18,861 nt of DNA from an uncultured Bacilli bacterium. GTDB taxonomy: Bacteria; Bacillota_I; Bacilli_A; RF39; UBA660. Positions within the stretch are counted from its first letter, which is position 1; each line of letters starts with the position of its first letter. The translations under genes and the position numbers were made by a program. The stretch is from positions 1-18,861 of the forward strand of contig CANRBD010000008.1 of the NCBI GenBank assembly GCA_947628765.1, read 5' to 3'. The notes beneath the pieces are model-generated. The model did not search any database. It worked only from the letters and a program-made list of their open reading frames with translations, and was not told the DNA's origin. Below are positions 1-6,849 of the stretch, piece after piece.

Positions 1-1
1 T

Positions 2-30
2 TTGACTAATAAGCTAATATGATGTAAAAT
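2..30 (+). promoter_or_regulatory. Sigma-A type promoter of the mnmE operon
   Basis: TTGACT (2-7) and TAAAAT (25-30) are separated by 17 bases, close to the housekeeping -35/-10 consensus. Initiation near 36-38 would leave a leader of about 22 bases carrying a strong Shine-Dalgarno, AAAGGAGGTG at 46-55, four bases before the mnmE ATG. The promoter lies at the window edge, so an upstream gene could also read in. Confidence 0.65.
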
Positions 31-59
31 AGGCCGTAGATATTTAAAGGAGGTGCCAT

Positions 60-1409
60 ATGAACGATACCATTGCAGCTATAGCGACGTCTCAAGGTGT
101 CGGAGCTATTTCAATTATACGTGTAAGCGGCAGTGAAGCTATTGAGATTGTTAGTAAGATTTTTAGTAATAAAAAATTTAAAACAGCTCCATCACATACA
201 ATTCATTATGGATATATTGAATATAAAGGTCAAAAAATCGATGAAGTTTTAGTTTCAAAGATGCTTGCGCCTAAAACATTTACTAGAGAAGATGTCGTGG
301 AAATAAATACACATGGTGGCATTACTACAACGAATAAAGTTTTAGAAATATTACTTTCAAGTGGTTGTCGTTTAGCGGACCCTGGGGAATTTTCAAAACG
401 AGCTTTTCTAAATGGACGAATTGATTTAACCGAGGCTGAAGGAATAATCGATTTAATTAATGCTAAAACGGAAAAAGCTCATAAAATGGCTATTAATCAA
501 GTTGGTGGAAAAGCTTCTAATCTAATTAAAGCTTTAAGAGATGATCTTGCCAATATTTTAGCCAATATTGAAGTTAATTTAAATTATCCGGAATATGAAG
601 ATATCGAAGAAATAACTGTTAGTAAAATAAGTGAAAGTATGGATAAGTTAGAAAAAAAGATAAAAAAAATCATTAAAGAAAGTAAAAATGGAGAACTTTT
701 AAAAAATGGTATAAAAACGGTTATTATTGGCCGTCCTAATGTTGGAAAAAGTAGTTTATTAAATACTTTAATTGGTGAAGATAAAGCGATTGTTACAGAA
801 ATTCAAGGAACAACTAGAGATAGTGTCGAAGCTACATTAATATTAGATAATATTGTTTTAAACCTTATTGATACGGCCGGAATACGTAAAACTGAAGATG
901 TTGTGGAAAACATTGGAGTTGAAAAAAGTTTAAAACTGGCAGCAGAAGCTGATTTGATTTTATTAGTGTTAGATTATAACGAAAAATTAACAAATGATGA
1001 TAAAAAGTTAATTGAACAAATAAAAGATAAAAAATATATTACAATTATCAACAAATGTGATTTAAAAAAACAAATTGATGATAAGAATTTAAAAAATAAA
1101 GTATATGTAAGTGCCAAAGAAGATATAAATATCGATGGTTTAACTGATAAAATAAAAGAAATATTTAATTTAGAACAAATTGAAACTGACGATATGAGTT
1201 ATTTAGGTAGTGCTAGATCACTTTCAATTTTAAATAAGATTGAAGAAAGAATTGAAGATGTTAAAAAAGGTATTAAAGAAGGATTAACTTTAGATATGTT
1301 AGATATCGATTTAAAAAATATTTGGAATTTATTAGGAGAAATTATCGGTGAAACTTATGAAGAAGAATTAATTGATGAATTATTCAGTCGTTTTTGTGTT
1401 GGAAAATAA
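60..1409 (+). CDS. mnmE: tRNA modification GTPase MnmE (TrmE)
   Basis: MnmE is a dimeric G protein that works with MnmG to build the 5-carboxymethylaminomethyl-type (xnm5) group on U34 of certain tRNAs, using a methylene-folate donor. The 449 residues match the usual family length. The N-terminal tetrahydrofolate-binding domain starts MNDTIAAIAT. The G domain, inserted in the helical domain, has all its motifs: GRPNVGKS at 224-231 (G1), TTRD at 251-254 (G2), DTAG at 271-274 (G3), NKCD at 331-334 (G4) and SAK shortly after (G5). The protein ends in FCVGK, the family's C-terminal motif whose Cys is needed for modification. The ATG is set by the AAAGGAGGTG site just upstream. The stop is nine bases before the mnmG start, as expected for two subunits of one complex. 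Confidence 0.97.
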   Translation: MNDTIAAIATSQGVGAISIIRVSGSEAIEIVSKIFSNKKFKTAPSHTIHYGYIEYKGQKIDEVLVSKMLAPKTFTREDVVEINTHGGITTTNKVLEILLSSGCRLADPGEFSKRAFLNGRIDLTEAEGIIDLINAKTEKAHKMAINQVGGKASNLIKALRDDLANILANIEVNLNYPEYEDIEEITVSKISESMDKLEKKIKKIIKESKNGELLKNGIKTVIIGRPNVGKSSLLNTLIGEDKAIVTEIQGTTRDSVEATLILDNIVLNLIDTAGIRKTEDVVENIGVEKSLKLAAEADLILLVLDYNEKLTNDDKKLIEQIKDKKYITIINKCDLKKQIDDKNLKNKVYVSAKEDINIDGLTDKIKEIFNLEQIETDDMSYLGSARSLSILNKIEERIEDVKKGIKEGLTLDMLDIDLKNIWNLLGEIIGETYEEELIDELFSRFCVGK

Positions 1410-1418
1410 GGTGATAAA

Positions 1419-3278
1419 ATGAAATATGAAATAATCGTTGTCGGTGGTGGCCATGCTGGTTGCGAAGCCGCTTTAGCGGGAGCTAGAAAAGGCCATAAGA
1501 CTTTACTTGTTACAGGAAATATTAATAATATTGCCGATATGCCTTGTAATCCATCGATAGGTGGCAGTGCTAAAGGAATTGTCGTAAGAGAAATCGATGC
1601 TTTAGGTGGAGAAATGGGCAAAAATGCCGACAAAAGTTTATTACAAATAAAAATGCTTAATAATAGTAAAGGTCCAGCGGTAAGAGCTTTACGCGCGCAA
1701 GCTGATAAAATTACGTATCCTAAAGAGATGTTAAAAACATTAAAAAGCGCAGAAAATTTAGAAATTTTAGAAGAATTAGTAAAAGAATTAATTGTAAATA
1801 ATGGTAGGTGTGAAGGCGTTATCTTGGAAGATGGCAGCAAAATAGAAGCGCAGGCTGTTATTTTAACTACAGGAACCTATATGAAAGCCGATATTTTAGT
1901 CGGTAGTGAAAGAAGACGTGAAGGTCCGCATGGCGAAAGACCATCTAATTATTTAAGTGACAGTTTAGAAAAATTAGGATTTGTTCTAAAAAGGTTGAAA
2001 ACGGGAACTCCTCCTAGAATTGATAAAGATACTATTGATTTTTCCAAAACAAAAGTTGAAAATGGTGATAATGTATATCATACATTTAGTTTTGATTTAA
2101 AACCAAAATATGATATCGATAAGCAAATTCCATGTCATCTAATTTATACAACCTCACAAACTCATAAAATTATTAAAGATAATTTAAATAAATCAAGTAT
2201 GTATGGTGGTTTAGAGAATATTAAAGGTATTGGTCCTAGATATTGCCCATCAATAGAAGATAAAGTAGTAAGATTTGCGGATAAAGAAAAACATCAATTA
2301 TTTTTAGAACCCGAAAGTCTTTATTATGATGATGTTTATCTTCAAGGATTTTCAACCTCAATGCCCCATGATGTTCAAGAAGAAATGGTCCACAGTTTAC
2401 CAGGATTAGAAAAGGCCAAAATTTTAAAATATGCTTATGCCATTGAATATGATTCAATTTATCCAACGCAATTAAAACAAACTTTAGAAACTAAATTAGT
2501 GGAAAACTTATATTCAGCTGGGCAAATTAATGGAACTAGTGGTTATGAAGAAGCTGCTTGCCAAGGTTTAATTGCGGGAATAAATGCTTCTTTAAAATTG
2601 GAAGGCAAAAAGCCTTTAATATTAAAGAGAAATGAAGCCTATATTGGTGTTTTAATAGACGACTTAATTACCAAAGGTATAAGAGATCCTTATAGATTAT
2701 TAACTTCCAGAGCTGAATATCGATTGTTATTAAGACACGATAATGCTGATTTAAGATTAAGAGAATATGGGCATCAAATTGGTCTAATCGATGATACTAG
2801 ATATCAAAAATTTTTAAAGAAAAAAGAAGATATAAAACTTTTAATCAAAGAATTAAAGCAGAAAAAAGTAACGCCTAGTGATAATGAATTTTTAAAAAAA
2901 TTAAATACGCCAGAAATAAAAGATGGTATGACTTTATATAATTTACTTAAAAGACCGGAAATTGATATTAATGATTTAAGCCATTTATTAGATAATAAAT
3001 ATAATAATGATGTTTTAGAGCAGGCCAGCATTTCGATAAAATATGAAGGTTATATTAATAAAGCCAATAATGAAGCTTTAAAAATGAATGAACTTGAAAA
3101 TAAAAAAATACCAGACGATATCGATTATGATGCTATGCATAATTTAGCTAGTGAAGCTAAGCAAAAATTAAAAGAAATTAGGCCAACTTCATTAGGTCAA
3201 GCTCTTCGTATTAGTGGAGTAAATCCAGCCGACATTTCTATTTTAATGATTTATTTAAAGAGGGATTATCATGGATAA
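1419..3278 (+). CDS. mnmG: tRNA uridine-5-carboxymethylaminomethyl modification enzyme MnmG (GidA)
   Basis: MnmG is the FAD- and NADH-dependent partner of MnmE in wobble-uridine modification in the cytosol. Length is 619 residues, normal for the family. The Rossmann FAD motif GGGHAGCE is at residues 9-16. The family motifs GPRYCPSIEDK (from about 272, with C276 in the place of the conserved catalytic-region Cys) and GQINGTSGYEEAA (368-380) are intact. The C-terminal helical domain that docks on MnmE and tRNA ends in NPADISILMIYLKR. The start uses an AAGGTGAT ribosome site overlapping the end of mnmE. The last 8 bases overlap the start of rsmG, so the three genes are translationally linked. 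Confidence 0.97.
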   Translation: MKYEIIVVGGGHAGCEAALAGARKGHKTLLVTGNINNIADMPCNPSIGGSAKGIVVREIDALGGEMGKNADKSLLQIKMLNNSKGPAVRALRAQADKITYPKEMLKTLKSAENLEILEELVKELIVNNGRCEGVILEDGSKIEAQAVILTTGTYMKADILVGSERRREGPHGERPSNYLSDSLEKLGFVLKRLKTGTPPRIDKDTIDFSKTKVENGDNVYHTFSFDLKPKYDIDKQIPCHLIYTTSQTHKIIKDNLNKSSMYGGLENIKGIGPRYCPSIEDKVVRFADKEKHQLFLEPESLYYDDVYLQGFSTSMPHDVQEEMVHSLPGLEKAKILKYAYAIEYDSIYPTQLKQTLETKLVENLYSAGQINGTSGYEEAACQGLIAGINASLKLEGKKPLILKRNEAYIGVLIDDLITKGIRDPYRLLTSRAEYRLLLRHDNADLRLREYGHQIGLIDDTRYQKFLKKKEDIKLLIKELKQKKVTPSDNEFLKKLNTPEIKDGMTLYNLLKRPEIDINDLSHLLDNKYNNDVLEQASISIKYEGYINKANNEALKMNELENKKIPDDIDYDAMHNLASEAKQKLKEIRPTSLGQALRISGVNPADISILMIYLKRDYHG

Positions 3279-3969
3279 AGAAGAATTTATTAACCAAGTT
3301 AAAGAATTAGGAATAAATTTAAGTAATGAACAATTAAATCAGTTAGATGAATATTACCAATTATTAATTAATTGGAATAACAAAATTAACTTAACAGCTA
3401 TTACGGCTAAAGAAGAAGTCTTTTTAAAACATTTTTATGATAGTTTAACAATAAGTTATGTAATTGATTTAAATAAAGAAGAATCATTATGCGATATTGG
3501 TACCGGAGCAGGTTTTCCAGGGCTTGTTTTAAAAATTTGTTTTCCGCATTTAAAGATAACCTTAATTGATGCTTTAAATAAAAGAATTAAATTTTTAGAA
3601 GAAGTATGTGAAAAATTGCAGCTTAAAGATGTAACTATTATTCATGCTAGAGCTGAAGAATATGCATTGAAAAATCGTGAAATTTTTGATGTTGTTACCG
3701 CTCGAGCTGTGGCTCCTTTAAATATATTACTTGAATATTCAAGTCCTTTAGTAAAAGTTTCTAAATATTTTATTGCTCTTAAAGGAAACGAAGATAGTTC
3801 AAGTAGTCTAACCGCTGCCAAAATTTTAAATTTAAAACTAGTTAAAGAATATAAATTTTTATTACCAAAAGAAAATAGCAATCGAACGATAATCAAATAC
3901 CAAAAAACGGGAAATACTCCCGGGAAATATCCTAGAAGATTTGCTGAAATTAAGAAAAAACCTTTATAA
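3271..3969 (+). CDS. rsmG: 16S rRNA (guanine-527-N7) methyltransferase RsmG (GidB)
   Basis: RsmG transfers a methyl group from S-adenosylmethionine to N7 of G527 in the 530 loop of 16S rRNA; loss of this enzyme gives low-level streptomycin resistance in known species. The 232-residue protein has the class I SAM motif DIGTGAGFPG at 75-84 followed by the DALNKR acceptor segment. It ends in the basic motif TPGKYPRR...KKPL typical of the family. The start codon overlaps the mnmG stop by 8 bases, with GAGGGAT upstream inside mnmG as ribosome site. The 3' end does double duty: its last codons form the left arm of the operon terminator, and a Noc-site-like palindrome lies within the TPGKYP codons. 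Confidence 0.96.
   Translation: MDKEEFINQVKELGINLSNEQLNQLDEYYQLLINWNNKINLTAITAKEEVFLKHFYDSLTISYVIDLNKEESLCDIGTGAGFPGLVLKICFPHLKITLIDALNKRIKFLEEVCEKLQLKDVTIIHARAEEYALKNREIFDVVTARAVAPLNILLEYSSPLVKVSKYFIALKGNEDSSSSLTAAKILNLKLVKEYKFLLPKENSNRTIIKYQKTGNTPGKYPRRFAEIKKKPL
3915..3928 (+). promoter_or_regulatory. Possible Noc-binding site within rsmG
   Basis: The 14-mer here ends in CCCGGGAAAT and matches the published Noc-binding consensus ATTTCCCGGGAAAT at 11 of 14 positions by my count. A further CGGGAAAT half-site sits immediately upstream at 3908-3915. I saw no other CCCGGG in this AT-rich window. It lies about 150 bases before a gene whose product looks like Noc. The codons encode a conserved RsmG motif (TPGKYP), so coding constraint could explain part of the match. 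Confidence 0.4.
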
Positions 3970-3993
3970 GCACAAAGTTTATAGAGGTTTTTT
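3955..3993 (+). terminator. Rho-independent terminator of mnmE-mnmG-rsmG
   Basis: Arms at 3955-3969 and 3979-3993 pair over 15 bases with one G-U wobble around a 9-base loop. The right arm ends in six T. The left arm covers the last codons and the TAA stop of rsmG. Confidence 0.85.
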
Positions 3994-4014
3994 AATAAAC
4001 TTTTGCAAAAAATA

Positions 4015-4043
4015 TTGAATTATTTCCCGAAAAATAGTATTAT
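4015..4043 (+). promoter_or_regulatory. Promoter of the noc gene
   Basis: TTGAAT (4015-4020) and TATTAT (4038-4043) are spaced by 17 bases, just after the upstream terminator and before the GGGGAGG ribosome site (4063-4069) of noc. TATGAT at 4041-4046 is an alternative -10 with a poorer spacer. The spacer is almost filled by a Noc-site-like palindrome. Confidence 0.6.
4022..4035 (+). promoter_or_regulatory. Putative Noc-binding operator inside the noc promoter
   Basis: ATTTCCCGAAAAAT matches the Noc-binding consensus ATTTCCCGGGAAAT at 12 of 14 positions; only the two central-right G are A. It lies in the 17-base spacer between the -35 and -10 elements. A protein bound here would be expected to block RNA polymerase, so I infer negative autoregulation of noc. 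The match is read from sequence; binding and repression are not shown. Confidence 0.5.
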
Positions 4044-4076
4044 GATAATGGAAGAATATAGAGGGGAGGACACTTC

Positions 4077-5822
4077 ATGGAAAATGGCAGCAATTTTACT
4101 TACCTAAATATGAATGACATTTTGCCAAATAGATTTCAACCACGTATTCATTTTGATGATTATAAATTAAATGAATTAGCTGAATCTATTCGTAAATATG
4201 GTGTCATTGAGCCAATTATTGTTCGCCAAATAGGCAATAAATATGAAATAATTGCCGGTGAAAGAAGATTTAAAGCTAGCCGTTTGGCTGGTAAAAGTGT
4301 AATCCCAACGATTGTTATTAATTTAACAGATAAAGAAAGTGAAGAAATTGCTTTACTTGAAAATGTTCAAAGACAAAATCTAACACCAATCGAAGAAGCC
4401 GTATCATATAAAAGAATTTTAGACATGGGTTATATAACACAAGAAGAACTTGCAAAAAAACTTGGCAAATCACAATCGACAATAGCTAATAAAATAAGAT
4501 TATTGAATTTAGATGATGAAGTTCAATATGCTTTATTAAATGGTAAGATTTCCGAAAGACATGCACGTTCTTTACTTAGACTTCATAATAATTATGATCA
4601 AATAAAGATGCTTAATCGAATCATTGATGAACGATTAACTGTAAAAAAGACAGACGATGCTATTAAAGAACTTTTAGAACAGCCAAAAGCAAAACAAACG
4701 GAAGAAGTAGAAGAATTATTTACTGAACCATTACCAAAAAAAGTAAAAAGAGCGGTAGCCGTAGCAAGTCATGAAATTATTAAAGTTAATCCACCACAAG
4801 AAATAGAAGAAAGAATAAAAAGAGAGGAAGGAAAAAATATGGATATAGATAAAATAATGCAAGAAGCTCAAGATATTAATGCTCAGCAAACTCAAAAAGA
4901 TCTTACTGGGTTAATGCAACAAACGCCTAATGCTGGTATGCCAGGAACTGTTACACCTGTTACTCCTGAACCAGTAACTCAAACAGCCGAACCACAACCA
5001 ATGGCCGAAAATCCTGACATTCCATTATCTAATGATGGACAAAATAAGTTTGTAAATTTTGCTGGAATAATGGCTGATAACCCAGCACCAGCTGAAAATC
5101 CAACATTAGCCACACCTGAAGCTTCAACACCAAACAATGCTTTTGATTCAATGTTTAATTATACACCAACAAATTTACAGACACCATCATCAGCTACTCC
5201 TGAGCCTGCTATGCCAGCCCCTGCAGCACCAACACCTATAGAAACTCCCGCACCTCAGATATTTGATAATCCAATTCCACAAGCTGGAACTAACACCAAT
5301 GATTTTATGACCGTAAATAATACGCCTATGCCTAATCAAGAAATAGCTCCAGGTTTAACAAACAATTCTTTAAATCCAGCAACACCATCTATGCCAGTAA
5401 ATAATACGGTAGAACCATCAATGGCTAATAATAATTCCGCTATTGCGGCAGCCGTTCAAAGAGCAATAAATTCTGATTTACCAGAAAAACCAATGAACGA
5501 TTCGGCAATGATGAATTCAGCTAATCAAACTGAAAATAATCCCGCTTTATATAATGAGTTAATCCAAACAGCTCCTTTAGTTGGTAATTCAGAGCAAGCT
5601 CCAATGCCTTCTCCAATGTTTACCGCCGGACAAGAACCAATCGCTAGTGCTGCTCCTATGCAAGCTGAAAGCACTACGCCAAATAATAATTTTTTCGAAG
5701 TAATCAAACTTATTAGAAATTGTGCTTCTGAAATTGAAAAAATGGGATATTATATAGATGTTGATGAAATGGATTTACAAAATAGTTATCAAGCAACATT
5801 TAAAATTAACAAGGATAAATAA
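4077..5822 (+). CDS. noc: Nucleoid occlusion protein Noc (ParB family) with a giant linker
   Basis: ParB-family CTPase/DNA-binding protein. The N-terminal domain has GERRFKAS at 61-68 and ENVQR at 95-99, the CTP-binding motifs. The helix-turn-helix region follows from residue 121. At the four positions that separate Noc from ParB specificity (Q, K, K, R in Noc) it has Q133, K139, N144 and R161 with the family's exact spacing, so three of four agree with Noc. Position right after rsmG is also that of Bacillus noc. The last ~43 residues (from F539, FFEVIKLIRN...YQATFKINK) resemble the C-terminal dimerisation domain of Bacillus Noc. Odd points: 581 residues against about 283 in B. subtilis; residues ~207-538 are a Pro/Thr/Asn/Ala/Met-rich, probably disordered linker; the N-terminal amphipathic membrane-targeting helix of Bacillus Noc is not visible. 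No ParA/Soj gene follows in the window. Confidence 0.85.
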   Translation: MENGSNFTYLNMNDILPNRFQPRIHFDDYKLNELAESIRKYGVIEPIIVRQIGNKYEIIAGERRFKASRLAGKSVIPTIVINLTDKESEEIALLENVQRQNLTPIEEAVSYKRILDMGYITQEELAKKLGKSQSTIANKIRLLNLDDEVQYALLNGKISERHARSLLRLHNNYDQIKMLNRIIDERLTVKKTDDAIKELLEQPKAKQTEEVEELFTEPLPKKVKRAVAVASHEIIKVNPPQEIEERIKREEGKNMDIDKIMQEAQDINAQQTQKDLTGLMQQTPNAGMPGTVTPVTPEPVTQTAEPQPMAENPDIPLSNDGQNKFVNFAGIMADNPAPAENPTLATPEASTPNNAFDSMFNYTPTNLQTPSSATPEPAMPAPAAPTPIETPAPQIFDNPIPQAGTNTNDFMTVNNTPMPNQEIAPGLTNNSLNPATPSMPVNNTVEPSMANNNSAIAAAVQRAINSDLPEKPMNDSAMMNSANQTENNPALYNELIQTAPLVGNSEQAPMPSPMFTAGQEPIASAAPMQAESTTPNNNFFEVIKLIRNCASEIEKMGYYIDVDEMDLQNSYQATFKINKDK

Positions 5823-5840
5823 TACATTTATCCTTTTGTT
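5811..5840 (+). terminator. Terminator of noc
   Basis: A perfect 10-base inverted repeat (5811-5820 and 5826-5835) with a 5-base loop spans the noc stop codon and is followed by TTGTT. The U-tract is short, so some read-through into the next gene, whose own promoter I cannot see, is plausible. Confidence 0.75.
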
Positions 5841-5869
5841 CTGACTAAATTTTTGTAAGGAAGTGTGAA

Positions 5870-6763
5870 ATGGAAAATCAAATACCCAAATGGCTATATA
5901 ATAGAATATTTCAAGACTATTCTAAAAATATAGATGAAATATTAAAAGGTTTCTCTAGTAAAAGACCAGTCACTTTTAGAGTAAATACCTTAAAAGCTAA
6001 AAATATTGATATTGAAGAAAAATTATGTGAATTAAATATAAAATTTGAAAAAGTACCATGGGATAATAATGCTTTTATTGTTAAAAAATTATTAGAAAAA
6101 GACATCCAAGAATTGGAAATATATAACGAAGGACAAATTTATTTACAAAGTCTTTCTTCAATGTTACCGGCCATCATATTAAATCCAAAACCAAATGAAT
6201 CTATTTTAGATATGACGGCGGCTCCTGGTTCTAAAACTACGCAAATTGCTTGTTTATCAGAGGGAAAAGCCTTAATAACCGCTTGCGAAAAAAATAAAAT
6301 AAGGTATGAAAGATTAAAATATAATGTCGAAAAACAAGGTGCTAAAAAAACAACAATTATACAAATGGATGCCCGTCAATTAGATGAATTTTTTTCATTT
6401 GATAAAATTTTATTGGATGCTCCATGTAGTGGTAGTGGAACAATTAATATAAATATGCCAAGTAATATTTCTGAAGACTTACTAAACCGTTCGATCAAAA
6501 GTCAGCAAGAATTATTACATAAAGCTATATCAATTATAAAAAAAGGTGGCGAAATCATTTATTCTACCTGTTCAATTTTAAAAGAGGAAAACGAAGAAAT
6601 AATAAAAACAGTATTAGATGAAAATATCGAAATTGTACCTATCGATATAGAAAAATTTAAAGAAATTCCGTTGCTACCAACAACCATTAACGGCACAATT
6701 TGTATTAGACCCAGTGAGTTATATGAAGGATTTTTTATTGCTAAATTAAAACGAATAAAATAG
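5870..6763 (+). CDS. RNA (cytosine-5) methyltransferase, RsmB/RsmF (NOL1/NOP2/Sun) family
   Basis: SAM-dependent enzyme that methylates C5 of cytosine in rRNA or tRNA. Motif I is DMTAAPGSKT at 114-123. The two family cysteines are present: C186 in motif IV (DAPCSGSGT) and C234 in motif VI (YSTCSI), the latter being the usual nucleophile. The N-terminal lead-in (IPKWLYNRIF, then TFRVNTLKAK) resembles the RsmF/YebU type rather than RsmB. At 297 residues it is short: it has neither the N-terminal NusB-like domain of RsmB (about 430 aa) nor the C-terminal PUA-like extension of RsmF. The exact target base cannot be told from sequence. The ribosome site AAGGAAG precedes the ATG. It stands between two terminators, so it is probably transcribed alone or by read-through from noc. 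Confidence 0.88.
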   Translation: MENQIPKWLYNRIFQDYSKNIDEILKGFSSKRPVTFRVNTLKAKNIDIEEKLCELNIKFEKVPWDNNAFIVKKLLEKDIQELEIYNEGQIYLQSLSSMLPAIILNPKPNESILDMTAAPGSKTTQIACLSEGKALITACEKNKIRYERLKYNVEKQGAKKTTIIQMDARQLDEFFSFDKILLDAPCSGSGTININMPSNISEDLLNRSIKSQQELLHKAISIIKKGGEIIYSTCSILKEENEEIIKTVLDENIEIVPIDIEKFKEIPLLPTTINGTICIRPSELYEGFFIAKLKRIK

Positions 6764-6788
6764 AGCTTATTTTAGGCTCTATTTTATT
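6754..6788 (+). terminator. Terminator of the methyltransferase gene
   Basis: A perfect 13-base inverted repeat (6754-6766 and 6776-6788) with a 9-base loop contains the stop codon of the methyltransferase. The right arm ends in the T-rich run ATTTTATT. It is AT-rich at the base and GC-rich at the tip, and isolates the type VII operon from the upstream gene. Confidence 0.8.
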
Positions 6789-6815
6789 GTATAATAGCTT
6801 AAAATATGATAAAAT
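6787..6815 (+). promoter_or_regulatory. Candidate promoter of the type VII secretion operon
   Basis: TTGTAT (6787-6792), 17 bases, TAAAAT (6810-6815) gives a weak housekeeping promoter. A perfect TATAAT at 6790-6795 is an alternative -10 but has no good -35 upstream. Either would start transcription in the 62 bases between the preceding terminator and the essC ATG, whose ribosome site is GGAAGGGG at 6834-6841. No obvious operator was seen. Confidence 0.4.
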
Positions 6816-6849
6816 AAAAGATAGAATAATATAGGAAGGGGCAAAGAAA

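Noticed and set aside
1355..1840. 161-codon open frame on the minus strand over the mnmE/mnmG junction
   Set aside because: Antisense shadow of two well-supported genes; no ribosome site and no recognisable protein features. The same holds for the other minus-strand open frames.
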